A model generated the notes under the pieces. It searched no databases and had not been told where the DNA came from. It saw only the letters and a program-made list of their open reading frames with translations. 64,000 nucleotides of DNA from Cyanobium sp. Cruz-8D1 (GTDB taxonomy: Bacteria > Cyanobacteriota > Cyanobacteriia > PCC-6307 > Cyanobiaceae), in contig NZ_JAGQCD010000021.1 of the NCBI RefSeq assembly GCF_024345975.1, forward strand, positions 1 to 64,000, written 5' to 3'. A program made the translations under genes and the position numbers. Each line of letters begins with the position of its first letter. The stretch's first letter is position 1. This document shows positions 37,068-47,583 of the stretch, in pieces.

Positions 37068-38197
37068 GGGGTGGATCGGCCCGGCGGGAGAGAAGCGAGA
37101 TAGGCGGTGAGGTCGTCGAGGCAGCAGGCCAGGGGGTCGTCGCCCGCCTCGATCACGCGGCGGTACCACTGAAGCGTGCGAGCGGTGGTGGTGGCGAAAT
37201 CCCAGCGGGGCGACCAGCCGAGGCGGTGGTGGGCCTTGTCGACCACCAGGTTCAACAGGCCGGCCTCATGGGGGGCGCTGGGATCGGAGGCATCGATCCA
37301 GCGGCCGGGCCAGTGGTGCAGGGCCTGCTCCACCAGCTCCTGCACGGGCCGGTTGGCCTCCAGCTGGGGCCCGAAGTTGAAGGCCTCGGCCATGGCCGCG
37401 CCACCGGCCGGCTCGGCGAGAGCCTCGGCCAGGGCCAGGTAGCCGCCGAGGGGTTCGAGCACGTGCTGCCAGGGACGGGTGGCGGCGGGGTTGCGCAGGG
37501 TGATCGGCTCCCCGGCGCGCAGGGAGCGGACGGTGTCGGGAATGATGCGGTCGGCGGCCCAGTCGCCACCGCCGATGACGTTGCCGGCCCGGGCGCTGGC
37601 CAGGCGCAGCTGGGGCGACTGGTGGGGCAGGGTGCCGCAGTAGCTGGCGCGCCAGGAGCTGATCGCCAGCTCGGCGGCGGCCTTGCTGCTGCTGTAGGGG
37701 TCGTGGCCGCCGAGGGGATCGTTCTCCCGATAGCCGTAGAGCCATTCGTTGTTGCGGTACACCTTGTCGGTGGTGATCAGCACCGCAGCGCAGGGATGGG
37801 CCAGGGGCCGCAGGGCCTCGATCAGGTGGATGGTGCCCAGCACGTTGGTCTGCCAGGTGAGCACCGGCTCGGCGTAGCTGCGGCGCACCAGGGGCTGGGC
37901 CGCCAGGTGCAGCACCACTTCCGGCTGGGTGGCGGCCACCAGCGCAGAAAGGGCGGCCAGATCGCGCAGATGACCCACGTGGTGATCGAGGCGGCCGGCC
38001 AGGCCCAGCTGGTCAAACAGGGAGGGTTCGGTGTCCGGCGCCAGGGCGAAACCAGACACATGGGCCCCCAGCTCGCACAGCCAGAGGGCCAGCCAGCTGC
38101 CCTTGAAGCCGGTGTGGCCGGTGAGCAGCACCCGCTTGCCCTGCCAGAAGGTGGGATCGGGCTGCTGCCAGGCCCGCCCAGGGGAGGTGCTGGTCAT
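37064..38197 (-). CDS. rfbG: CDP-glucose 4,6-dehydratase
   Basis: A 377-residue SDR enzyme making CDP-4-keto-6-deoxyglucose. The dinucleotide motif is TGHTGFKGSWLALWL, followed by LHLAAQPLVRRSY, TTDKVYRNNEWLYGYRE and a DPYSSSKAAAEL active site, all typical of RfbG rather than dTDP-glucose dehydratases. ATG 38197 lies two bases after the rfbF stop. It overlaps rfbH by four bases, so rfbF, rfbG and rfbH form one transcript. Confidence 0.92.
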   Translation of the reverse strand: MTSTSPGRAWQQPDPTFWQGKRVLLTGHTGFKGSWLALWLCELGAHVSGFALAPDTEPSLFDQLGLAGRLDHHVGHLRDLAALSALVAATQPEVVLHLAAQPLVRRSYAEPVLTWQTNVLGTIHLIEALRPLAHPCAAVLITTDKVYRNNEWLYGYRENDPLGGHDPYSSSKAAAELAISSWRASYCGTLPHQSPQLRLASARAGNVIGGGDWAADRIIPDTVRSLRAGEPITLRNPAATRPWQHVLEPLGGYLALAEALAEPAGGAAMAEAFNFGPQLEANRPVQELVEQALHHWPGRWIDASDPSAPHEAGLLNLVVDKAHHRLGWSPRWDFATTTARTLQWYRRVIEAGDDPLACCLDDLTAYLASLPPGRSTP

Positions 38198-38199
38198 GG

Positions 38200-38973
38200 T
38201 CAACCCCAGACCTTCCAGGGGGCGCGGCCCTGCTGCCAGAGATCCTCCAGCCGCTGGCGGTCGCGCAGGGTGTCCATCGGCTGCCAGAAGCCGCGGTGCT
38301 TGAAGGAGTTCAGTTGGCCGCTGGTGGCCAGGGCCTTGAGCGGCGCCTGCTCCCAGACGCACTGGTCGCCGTCGATCAGGTCGATCACCGGGGGCTCGAG
38401 CACGAAGAAACCGCCGTTGATCCAGGCATTGTCGCCGTCGGGCTTCTCCTCGAAATCGGTGACCCCATCGCCATCCAGGTGCAGGGCGCCGTAGCGGCCG
38501 GGGGGCTGAACGGCGGTGAGGGTGGCCTGCAGGCCCTCGCGCTGGTGGTGGGCGATCAGGGCCGTGATGTCCACATCGGCGACGCCGTCGCCGTAGGTGA
38601 AGCAGAAGGACTCGTCGTCGGGGAGGTAGCTGCGCACCCGGGCCAGACGACCACCGGTGAGGGTGGCGTCGCCGGTGTCGACCAGGGTGACCTTCCAGGG
38701 TTCGGCCTTCTGGCGGTGCACTTCCATATGGTTGAGATCCATATGGAAGGTGACATCACTGGTATGCAGGAAATAGTTGGCGAAGTATTCCTTGATCACA
38801 TAGCCCTTGTAGCCACAACAGATGATGAAATCGTTGATGCCGTGGTGGCTGTAGATCTTGAGGATGTGCCACAGGATCGGCTTGCCGCCGATCTCCACCA
38901 TCGGCTTGGGCCGCAGGTGGGTTTCTTCCGCTAATCGGGTACCCAGTCCACCGGCCAGGATGACGGCTTTCAT
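38200..38973 (-). CDS. rfbF: Glucose-1-phosphate cytidylyltransferase
   Basis: A 257-residue nucleotidyltransferase that starts the CDP-dideoxysugar pathway by making CDP-glucose. It begins [18 protein letters not shown] with the nucleotide loop, and has [38 protein letters not shown] and [11 protein letters not shown], all characteristic. [10 protein letters not shown] and [13 protein letters not shown] near the end also fit. It is the first gene of the leftward operon, so the promoter is expected at about 38974-39110. Confidence 0.94.
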   Translation of the reverse strand: MKAVILAGGLGTRLAEETHLRPKPMVEIGGKPILWHILKIYSHHGINDFIICCGYKGYVIKEYFANYFLHTSDVTFHMDLNHMEVHRQKAEPWKVTLVDTGDATLTGGRLARVRSYLPDDESFCFTYGDGVADVDITALIAHHQREGLQATLTAVQPPGRYGALHLDGDGVTDFEEKPDGDNAWINGGFFVLEPPVIDLIDGDQCVWEQAPLKALATSGQLNSFKHRGFWQPMDTLRDRQRLEDLWQQGRAPWKVWG

Positions 38974-39115
38974 CAGGAAGGAAAGTGGGGGGGTGGGGTG
39001 CTGCCCTGCGATGTCCTACATGGCTGCAGGCCAAGGCGCTGGGGCAACTTAGCAAGCCGGATCAAACGACCAGATCACACCTTGGAGACAAGTTCCAGCT
39101 CGAATGCCTGACGGC

Positions 39116-40650
<1,535 letters not shown>

Positions 40651-40793
40651 ACGCCCGAAACCTAGCAAGGCTGGAAGGGGGTGGGGCCAAGGCTGAACGG
40701 GGGCAGGGCTGCGCAGCAATGATTCCCGATTCTGTACAGGCTGTACACAATCGGGAACCAGCGCGCCACCACCTCCCCAGGGAAGACGAGCCG

Positions 40794-41402
40794 TCAGGCC
40801 TGCAGACCGTCCAGTGCCACGGCCGTCACCCGGTGGTCGCCATCGCTCTGCAAGCCCGCCAGGGCCTCGCGGGCCTGGGTCGCCTGCGGCTCTTCCCCCT
40901 CGCGCACCAGGCGGCCCAGGATCTCGGCCCCACCGGCCCGCACCGTGCCGTCGCCATCGACGATGGCCAGTTGCGCCAGCTCCAGCAGCCACCCCGCCGG
41001 CATCGCCTCCTGCTCAGCCAGCGCCGAGAGGATGCTGCAGCGCACCAGCCACTGGTCGTCGGCCACAAAGGCGTCCCGCAACAGGGGCCAGGCCCGCACC
41101 ACGCCGTAGCTGGCCAGGGCATTGGCGGCCTCGGCGCGCACATTGGCATCCTCGTCCTGCCGCACCGCCGTCTCCAGGGCCTGCCAGCCCACCTCATTGC
41201 GCTTCACCCCCAGACCAGCACAGGCCAGGGAACGAATCACGAAGGTGGTCTGCTCCAGCCCCAGCAACAGCAAAGGAATGGCCGCCTCGGCCTCCACCGC
41301 CCGCAGTCCCGCCAGGGCGGGCATCGCCCGGCTGGGGTCACCGGAGGCGATCGCTTGCCGCGCGGCTTCGAGATCGGGGGTGGCTTCACTCACGGGGATC
41401 AC
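40794..41402 (-). CDS. HEAT-repeat protein (PBS lyase-like)
   Basis: A 202-residue all-helical protein made of about five HEAT-like repeats. The repeating unit reads AVEAEAAIPLLLLGL, VIRSLACAGLG, DANVRAEAANALASYG, QWLVRCSILSALAEQ and GTVRAGGAEILGRL. Repeats of this kind occur in phycobilin lyases and many scaffold proteins; no lyase partner is close, so only a protein-binding role is claimed. GTG 41402 is used because AAGGA lies 8 bases before it; GTG 41393 is an alternative. It is on the same strand as the next gene but separated by 32 bases. Confidence 0.75.
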   Translation of the reverse strand: MIPVSEATPDLEAARQAIASGDPSRAMPALAGLRAVEAEAAIPLLLLGLEQTTFVIRSLACAGLGVKRNEVGWQALETAVRQDEDANVRAEAANALASYGVVRAWPLLRDAFVADDQWLVRCSILSALAEQEAMPAGWLLELAQLAIVDGDGTVRAGGAEILGRLVREGEEPQATQAREALAGLQSDGDHRVTAVALDGLQA

Positions 41403-41434
41403 GGCGGGGATCCTTCACCTTGGCGCAGCACGCT

Positions 41435-41662
41435 TCAGGCCTGCGGCCCCTGGCGCAGCGCCCGCAGCAGTTCGGCCCGGCGGCGGCGGCGGCGCAGCAC
41501 GCTGGTGGTTAAAAGTCCGCAGCCGATCACCAGGGCCGGCAGGGCCGGCAGCCGATCGGCCCCCTGGCGGGTGAGCAGCACCAGCAGGGCCAGCAGGATC
41601 AGCAGCGGCGCGGAGAGCGCCAGCAGGGCGGCCCGGAACCGGGGGGGGCGACGGCCGTTCAA
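41435..41662 (-). CDS. Small two-helix membrane protein (DUF3188-like)
   Basis: A 75-residue protein read from TTG 41662, whose start codon overlaps the stop of the amidohydrolase gene (TTGA). It has a basic N-terminus, two membrane segments (about 10-28 and 36-50) and a strongly basic Arg-rich C-terminus. Size, layout and the position fit the DUF3188 proteins of marine picocyanobacteria. The function is unknown. A longer frame extends upstream but is antisense to nothing and lies inside the amidohydrolase in another frame, so it is rejected. Confidence 0.6.
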   Translation of the reverse strand: MNGRRPPRFRAALLALSAPLLILLALLVLLTRQGADRLPALPALVIGCGLLTTSVLRRRRRRAELLRALRQGPQA

Positions 41663-42879
41663 ACCGGCCGCTCCATCCAGCGCAGCAGGCTGAGGGCCAG
41701 CACCTTGATGCCCACCTCCAGGCAGCCCTCGTCCGGATCGAAGCTGTTGCTGTGCAGGGGCGAGCAGCCAGCGGGTCCGGCCACCCCCAGGCGGAACATC
41801 GTGCCGCGGGTGCCCTCCAGCAGTTCGGCGAAGTCCTCGGCCCCCAGAGACGGCTGCTCCAGCCACTGCACCCGGGAGCGGCCCAGCAGGGCCACGGCCG
41901 CATCCGCCACCAGCTGGGTGAGCTCCGGATCGTTGTGCACCGGCGGCGAGATGCAGCGGTAGTGCACCCGGGCCTCGCCGCCGTGGCCGCGGCAGAGGGC
42001 ATGGACGGTGTCCTCAATCCAGCCCGGCAGCTGGGCATGCACCTCCAGATCCAGGCAGCGCACCGTGCCGAGCAGCCGCACATGGTCGGCGATGACGTTG
42101 AAGGCCTTGCCGCCTTCGATCAGCCCGAAGCTGACCACCACCGGATGGAGGGGATCGAGCCGGCGGCTGATCGCCTCCTGCAGCCCGCTCACCACCCGGG
42201 CGGCGATCCAGATCGCGTCGGTGCTCTGGTGCGGTCGGGCGCCGTGCCCCCCTTCCCCCAGCACCTCCACCTCCAGTTCGCCCGCCGCGGCCGTGAGACT
42301 GCCGCTGCGCACCCCCACGGTGCCCACCTCCAGGCTGGGGAACACATGCACCCCGAACAGGGCCTGGACGCCGTCCATGGCACCGTCGGCGCACATCCAG
42401 GCGGCCCCCTCCGCCGTCTCCTCCGCCGGCTGGAACAGCAGCCGCACCCGGGCCGTGAGTCGGTCGGCCACGCTGGACAGCAGCCGGGCCACCCCCAGGC
42501 CCACGGTGGTATGGATGTCGTGGCCGCAGGCGTGCATCAGGCCCTGGCGGCTGGAGGCATAGGCGAGCTGGGTGCGTTCCTCGATCGGCAGCGCGTCCAT
42601 ATCGGCCCGCAGGGCCACCAGGGGAGCCCCCAGCGGACCCAGTTCGGCCACAACGCCGGTGCGACCCACCCCTTCGCGCACCTCCCAGCCCCAGCGCCGC
42701 AGCTCCCCGGCCACGAGGGCGGCGGTCTGCTGCTCGTGGCCGCTCAGCTCGGGGTGGCGGTGGATGTGGCGCCGCAGCTGGATCAGCTCCGGCAACGCCG
42801 CCTGCAGGGTCGCGTCCATCCCCAGCGCCTCCCAGGTGGCATCAGCCGGGGCCATGGGGGAAAAGGACAACGGGGTCAT
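41659..42879 (-). CDS. M20 family amidohydrolase (HipO/ILR1-like)
   Basis: A 406-residue zinc peptidase-like enzyme that cleaves N-acyl amino acids or related amides. Metal-binding motifs are MHACGHDIHTTVGLG and PAEETAEGA; the dimerisation domain lies near residues 190-300 (VEVLGEGGHGARPHQSTDAI). A late His is in LGAEDFAELLEGTRG and HSNSFDPDEGCL near the end closes the active site. Substrate cannot be read from sequence. The start could be at Met8 or Met20 rather than at residue 1. Confidence 0.88.
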   Translation of the reverse strand: MTPLSFSPMAPADATWEALGMDATLQAALPELIQLRRHIHRHPELSGHEQQTAALVAGELRRWGWEVREGVGRTGVVAELGPLGAPLVALRADMDALPIEERTQLAYASSRQGLMHACGHDIHTTVGLGVARLLSSVADRLTARVRLLFQPAEETAEGAAWMCADGAMDGVQALFGVHVFPSLEVGTVGVRSGSLTAAAGELEVEVLGEGGHGARPHQSTDAIWIAARVVSGLQEAISRRLDPLHPVVVSFGLIEGGKAFNVIADHVRLLGTVRCLDLEVHAQLPGWIEDTVHALCRGHGGEARVHYRCISPPVHNDPELTQLVADAAVALLGRSRVQWLEQPSLGAEDFAELLEGTRGTMFRLGVAGPAGCSPLHSNSFDPDEGCLEVGIKVLALSLLRWMERPV

Positions 42880-42900
42880 GGGCGGAGGTGCGAAACCGGT

Positions 42901-43707
42901 TCAGGGGGCGAGGGCCAGGAACTGGGCCAGAGCCTGCACGGGAACGGGCGGCCAGCGCCGTATCTGCTGCAGCCATTCTTCCTGCCGGTAGCGGGGATCG
43001 AGGCCGGAGGCCGCGGCCCAGTGGCTTTCCGCCTCCCCCCGGGCGCCCCGCTGCCAGAGCAGCGCCGTGAGTCCGGCCCGGGCATCGGCGAACAGGGGGT
43101 AGCGCCGAATCAGGTCGCGCAGCTGCTTCTCCGCGGCCGTGGTGTCCCCCAGCTGGAAGGCGGCCAGGGCGGCGCTGGAGCGGGCCATGGCGAAGCCCGG
43201 CCGGGCGGCGGCCGCCGCCTCGAAGCACTGGCGGGCCGCCGGCCAGTCGTCCTGGGAGCCCTCCACATTGCCCAGGTTGTAGAGGGCGGAGGCCTCCAGG
43301 GGATCCCGCTCCAGGATCCAGCGGTAATCGGCGGCGGCCGCTGGCCACAGGCCCAGGGCCTCCTCGGCGGTGCCGCGGTTGAGGTGGGGGTCGGCGCTGC
43401 CGGGCTCCAGCTCTATGGCCCGGTCCTGGTCGGCGATCGCCGCCACCGGATCCCCCAGCGCCAGCTGCACGTTGCCCCGGTTGCTCCAGGCCGAGGCGTC
43501 CTGCGGCGCCAGTTCCAGCACCTGGTCCCACAGGGGCAGGGCGTCGCCGAAACGGCCCTCACGGCTGGCGACCAGGGCCCGGTCGAACAGCACCGGCAAC
43601 GAGGCTGTCCCCTCCCCCGCCGCGGCCCACACCGCCGGCGCCCAGGTCAGCAGCCCGGCCAGCAGCAGGGCCAGCACAGACAGAACCGCCCCCGTTCGGT
43701 GTCTCAC
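42901..43707 (-). CDS. Secreted TPR-repeat protein
   Basis: A 268-residue protein with an N-terminal signal peptide ([28 protein letters not shown]) and about six tetratricopeptide repeats. Clear units are [57 protein letters not shown] and [24 protein letters not shown]. Such proteins act as binding scaffolds on the periplasmic or lumenal side of membranes. It overlaps ruvB by four bases, so they share a transcript. The partner is unknown. Confidence 0.8.
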   Translation of the reverse strand: MRHRTGAVLSVLALLLAGLLTWAPAVWAAAGEGTASLPVLFDRALVASREGRFGDALPLWDQVLELAPQDASAWSNRGNVQLALGDPVAAIADQDRAIELEPGSADPHLNRGTAEEALGLWPAAAADYRWILERDPLEASALYNLGNVEGSQDDWPAARQCFEAAAAARPGFAMARSSAALAAFQLGDTTAAEKQLRDLIRRYPLFADARAGLTALLWQRGARGEAESHWAAASGLDPRYRQEEWLQQIRRWPPVPVQALAQFLALAP

Positions 43708-44756
43708 GCCGCCACCGCAGCAGGGCCATCGAGGTGGGCGCGGCCGGCGGCCGTGACGATCCGTCCCCGGGGGGTGCGCTGCAGGAACCCCAGTTGCAGC
43801 AGATAGGGCTCCACCACGGCCTCCAAGGTGGCGGGATCCTCCCCCAGGCCCGCCGCCAGGGTGTCGAGCCCCACCGGGCCGCCCCCGTAGGCCCCGAGCA
43901 TCAGCTGCAGCAGGCGGCGGTCGCTGGCATCCAGGCCGCGGCCATCCACCCGGTGCAGGGAGAGGGCCTCCTCCACCAGCGCCGCATCGATCTGGCCGTG
44001 CCCGCCCACCGCCGCCACGTCCCGCACCCGTCGCAGCAAGCGGTTGGCGATGCGGGGCGTGCCACGGCAGCGGCGGGCCACCTCCTGGGCGGCGCAGGGC
44101 CGCAGGGGCAGCTGCAGCAGGCCGGCGGCCCGCACCACGATCGCCTCAAGGTCGTCGAGTCCATAGAACTCCAGCCGCTGGATCAGGCCGAAGCGATCCC
44201 GCAGCGGCGAGCTCAGCGAACCGGCGCGGGTGGTGGCCCCCACCAGGGTGAAGGGGGCCACCGCCAGGCTGCGGGTGCGGGCGGTGGTGCCCTTGCCCAC
44301 GGTGAGATCGAGGCGGAAGTCCTCCATCGCCGGGTAGAGGATCTCCTCGGCCACCCTGTTGAGCCGGTGGATCTCATCGATGAACAGCACCTCACGGGGC
44401 TGCAGATTCACCAGCAGGCCAACGATGTCGCGCGGACGCTCCAGGGCCGGGGCGCTGGTGATCCGGCAGCGCACCCCCAGCTCCTCGGCCAGCACCAGGG
44501 CCATGGTCGTCTTGCCGAGGCCGGGGGGCCCGTAGAGCAGCACGTGGTCGAGGGCCTCCTGGCGGCGGCGGGTGGCCTCCACGGCGATGCCCAGCACCTG
44601 CTTGAGCTCGCTCTGACCGATGTAGTCGTCCAGGCGTCGGGGCCGGAGTCCGTCCTCCCGGACCACCGGCTCCTCCTCGGGTCGGGCGGTGGGATCCACC
44701 AGCCGCTGGACCGGAGGACCGGGTGAGGTCGTTCCTCCCGAAGAGATGATCGCCAT
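43704..44756 (-). CDS. ruvB: Holliday junction branch-migration helicase RuvB
   Basis: A 350-residue AAA+ motor that drives RuvA-bound Holliday junctions. Motifs are [22 protein letters not shown] (Walker A), [24 protein letters not shown] (Walker B), [19 protein letters not shown] (sensor I and Arg finger) and the winged-helix end [20 protein letters not shown]. The start is placed at ATG 44756; a 17-residue upstream extension is not used. It overlaps the TPR gene by four bases. Confidence 0.96.
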   Translation of the reverse strand: MAIISSGGTTSPGPPVQRLVDPTARPEEEPVVREDGLRPRRLDDYIGQSELKQVLGIAVEATRRRQEALDHVLLYGPPGLGKTTMALVLAEELGVRCRITSAPALERPRDIVGLLVNLQPREVLFIDEIHRLNRVAEEILYPAMEDFRLDLTVGKGTTARTRSLAVAPFTLVGATTRAGSLSSPLRDRFGLIQRLEFYGLDDLEAIVVRAAGLLQLPLRPCAAQEVARRCRGTPRIANRLLRRVRDVAAVGGHGQIDAALVEEALSLHRVDGRGLDASDRRLLQLMLGAYGGGPVGLDTLAAGLGEDPATLEAVVEPYLLQLGFLQRTPRGRIVTAAGRAHLDGPAAVAA

Positions 44757-44936
44757 GGGTGGAGGGTACCGGCCCCCAGCCTCAGATGGTGAGGGGCACG
44801 AAACCATCCGATGGCATGTCCATGTCCATTTAGCGATCAGGGTTCAATTCTGGGACAGGGTCGATGGCATCAGTCGAGATGGTGTCTTGAACGCAACGAT
44901 CACAGTAAGGTAATCGCCTCAGGTTTTAAAAGCTCT

Positions 44937-46184
44937 ATGAATCTCAGCACGGCCATCGCAAGGGGGCAACGTCAATTCCCCGTGATCCTAACCGCACTGC
45001 TGGTGGCCTCCGTGATCATCTCAGCCACATTGATTCTGCGCGACAGCGGTGTTGTGCCTAGTCATCCGATGGATCAGCACTTCGTCGAGTCAGTTGACCT
45101 TGCAATCCGCTACACAAAAGGCAATTGGACCTTTCACTATCCTGCTCTGCAGAACTCGGGTGGCATCACATCAAGTCTGATCGCCGGGATCTACAAGCTG
45201 ATCATTCCCACGTCGAAGACAAACCTCAACTGGCACATCAGAATTCTGGCCATGGTCATGTACCTGGGCAGCAGTTGGTGGATGATTCGCAGCTTGATCT
45301 CTGCGGCACCAATCAGAATCCTAGCCTATTTGCTGATCTGCATCTCAGGGTTTCAATTCATCCAGCCATCCAGTGATTTGTTCGCTGGCTCCTTCTTCAA
45401 CCTTTCCCTGGTCGCACTCAGACAGGCATGGCCTGTTCTTATTACGTCACTGTTGCTGGCAATTTTTGGGCTCACCAAGGTCGACATGATCGTGGCGGCG
45501 ATCATGATCGCAGTTCTCTGGGGGTTCTGGGAGCAACAAAAAGGCCGACAGAATCCCGAAAGACTTGCACTATTCACCTTCGGCTGGCTGCTTCTCTTTC
45601 TTGCGCCAGCATTCCTGATCCAAGGCTCGGATCCATTGGCCGGCAATAGGAGTCTGCTGGCATTCATGAGTGCCTATACAGAATTCCTGGGTTATCACCA
45701 GTTCACAGGCATTCCTGCAGCTGCTGGGATCGACACCATGAAAATAGCCAAGGAGGCAATTTTCCCAGGCGTAAACAACCTTCTGGATATTGTCACGAAG
45801 TATCCTCAGCTGTATTTCGACTTCGTCGCCGTCTCAGCGGCGCGCAGTTTGCCAAACGTCATTCATGCGGGAAAGCTGTTGCTGTTCCCACTTGGTCTGG
45901 TTGTGATTCAGAACAAGAAACTTTCAACGCTTCGCCCCTTTCTGATCATCCTTCTGTTGGCCATTGGCTGCACCCTCATCCCCGCCTGGCTAGTGATCTA
46001 CGTCAGACTACGATATGTGGTAAAGTTATTTCCAGCTATTGTGGTGATTGTCGTGGGCGGCTGCCATGAACTGAGCACCACGAACAAGTGGGCCAAGCCG
46101 ATCCTATGGACGTGTGGCATAGGAACACTGGCCTGGGAAGGCTACTTCCTGAGGGACATGTGGCAATATTCACATTTCAAGTGA
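44937..46184 (+). CDS. Multi-pass membrane protein, likely GT-C glycosyltransferase
   Basis: A 415-residue membrane protein with roughly ten hydrophobic segments. The first loop after the opening helix contains HPMDQHFVESVDLAIRYTKGNWTFHYP, with acidic and aromatic residues where GT-C enzymes have their active site. The start at ATG 44937 skips 42 residues of an upstream in-frame extension that shows no start signal. It lies one base before a GT2 gene and is followed by GtrA and a PIG-V-like gene, so it belongs to a Gtr-like glycan-modifying module. Composition is lower in GC than the core. Confidence 0.6.
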   Translation: MNLSTAIARGQRQFPVILTALLVASVIISATLILRDSGVVPSHPMDQHFVESVDLAIRYTKGNWTFHYPALQNSGGITSSLIAGIYKLIIPTSKTNLNWHIRILAMVMYLGSSWWMIRSLISAAPIRILAYLLICISGFQFIQPSSDLFAGSFFNLSLVALRQAWPVLITSLLLAIFGLTKVDMIVAAIMIAVLWGFWEQQKGRQNPERLALFTFGWLLLFLAPAFLIQGSDPLAGNRSLLAFMSAYTEFLGYHQFTGIPAAAGIDTMKIAKEAIFPGVNNLLDIVTKYPQLYFDFVAVSAARSLPNVIHAGKLLLFPLGLVVIQNKKLSTLRPFLIILLLAIGCTLIPAWLVIYVRLRYVVKLFPAIVVIVVGGCHELSTTNKWAKPILWTCGIGTLAWEGYFLRDMWQYSHFK

Positions 46185-46185
46185 C

Positions 46186-47151
46186 ATGAGTCCATCACGC
46201 ACCATCGATTGCCTGATTCCCTGTTTCAACGAGCAGGAGAGTATCCCTGCACTGTTGATGGAGATAGCGCGCCTTGCCGAGGAAATTGGAAATTCATTCT
46301 CCGAGCCACTGAGCCTTGGCTTGATACTCGTGAATGACGGCAGCACCGATGACACCCAGTCGCTTGCTACCCACGAACTTGAGGTTCTCGCCGGCTTCGA
46401 TCGGAAGATCCTGATCAACTTGAGCAGAAACTTCGGCAAGGAAGCGGCTCTGCTGGCAGGGCTTAGGCAGTGCCGGAGCGAAGCCTGCATCATTTTGGAT
46501 GCGGATCTTCAAGATCCACCTCATCTTATACTAGAGATGATCAACCTTTGGCTGAACAACTACAAGATAGTCAACGCGGTACGCATGGATCGCTCGGACG
46601 ACCTGCTCTTCAAGCGACTGACGGCAAAGGCATTCTACAAAATCTTTGATCGGTTCAGCCACCTCAGAATTCAGTTCAATTCCTCCGATTTCAGATTGCT
46701 AGATCGTGTCGCCATTGACGCGATCCTTTCCTGCAACGAAAGCATACGCTTTTCCAAGGGTTTCTTTGCCTGGGTCGGCTTTAAGCAAGCCAATGTCTAC
46801 TTCAAACGTCCACCGAGAAAGGATGGGGCAACCAAGTGGGGGGGCTGGAAGCTGTGGAATTATGCCTTGGATGGAATCTTCAGCTTTTCCACGTCCCCTC
46901 TCAGAATCTGGAGCTATCTTGGACTCATTGTCACCTTGATCGCTTTTGTTCTCGGGATGGTTGCGATGGTTCGCACCCTGTTCTTCGGCGTAGATGTTCC
47001 CGGATATGCATCACTCTTCACCGCTGTGACTTTTCTCGGAGGGCTGCAATTGGTGGGCATAGGAGTGCTTGGGGAGTACATAGGCCGCGTCTATATTGAG
47101 ACGAAGCAAAGACCCCAATACATCATTGAAAGCACTACCGAATTGGAGTGA
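46186..47151 (+). CDS. Polyprenyl-phosphate glycosyltransferase, GT2 (GtrB-like)
   Basis: A 321-residue GT2 enzyme. Motifs are CLIPCFNEQESIPALL, VNDGSTDDTQSLA, NLSRNFGKEAALLAGL, DADLQDPPHLI and the loop FRLLDRVAIDAI with FSKGFFAWVGF. Two C-terminal membrane segments and the ending GIGVLGEYIGRVYIETKQRPQYII are the GtrB hallmarks. It should charge undecaprenyl phosphate with a sugar for use on the outer face of the membrane. Only one base separates it from the preceding gene, and its stop overlaps the start of gtrA. Confidence 0.9.
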   Translation: MSPSRTIDCLIPCFNEQESIPALLMEIARLAEEIGNSFSEPLSLGLILVNDGSTDDTQSLATHELEVLAGFDRKILINLSRNFGKEAALLAGLRQCRSEACIILDADLQDPPHLILEMINLWLNNYKIVNAVRMDRSDDLLFKRLTAKAFYKIFDRFSHLRIQFNSSDFRLLDRVAIDAILSCNESIRFSKGFFAWVGFKQANVYFKRPPRKDGATKWGGWKLWNYALDGIFSFSTSPLRIWSYLGLIVTLIAFVLGMVAMVRTLFFGVDVPGYASLFTAVTFLGGLQLVGIGVLGEYIGRVYIETKQRPQYIIESTTELE

Positions 47152-47516
47152 AACAGCTTCGCATTGTGCGCTTTGGGACAGTGGGCATTGTCGCTACAGC
47201 AATCCACTCCAGTTCCCTGATCATTCTCTCCTCGTTGACTTCCTTGGGGGGCGGAGTCACCAATATGATCAGCTTTGTGATTGCGTTTGCTTTCTCGTTC
47301 AAGGCCCAGCAGGCGTTCACGTTTAAGGACAGGCTGGGCAAGCAGAAGCTCAACCTGTTGGCCATGGGTGTTCTTTTCCTCGTCAACATTTTGGTCGCAA
47401 TCGCACTTGGAGCCTTCCTGCGTGACAAGTATCGAGTACTCCTTCCCCTTGTACCCGCTGCCATCAACTATCTTCTGCTCTATGTGACATCAGGACTACC
47501 CCAGTTTCGACGGTGA
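47148..47516 (+). CDS. GtrA-like flippase
   Basis: A 122-residue protein with four transmembrane helices of the GtrA family: RFGTVGIVATAIHSSSLI, NMISFVIAFAFSFKAQQAFTFKD, LLAMGVLFLVNILVAIALGAF and PAAINYLLLYVTSGL. The phrase FSFKAQQAFTF is a family signature. It should flip the lipid-linked sugar made by the GT2 gene just upstream. The GTG start overlaps the stop of that gene, so the two are translationally coupled. Confidence 0.88.
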   Translation: MKQLRIVRFGTVGIVATAIHSSSLIILSSLTSLGGGVTNMISFVIAFAFSFKAQQAFTFKDRLGKQKLNLLAMGVLFLVNILVAIALGAFLRDKYRVLLPLVPAAINYLLLYVTSGLPQFRR

Positions 47517-47583
47517 GCAGACGAGTCCACAAGGTCACGGCATGATGCCATAATGAAAGGAGAAAGACCTCTAGAGAGACGAG

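Noticed and set aside
41752-43806. 684-codon plus-strand frame opposite the amidohydrolase and TPR genes
   Set aside because: Shadow of two genes with recognised motifs.
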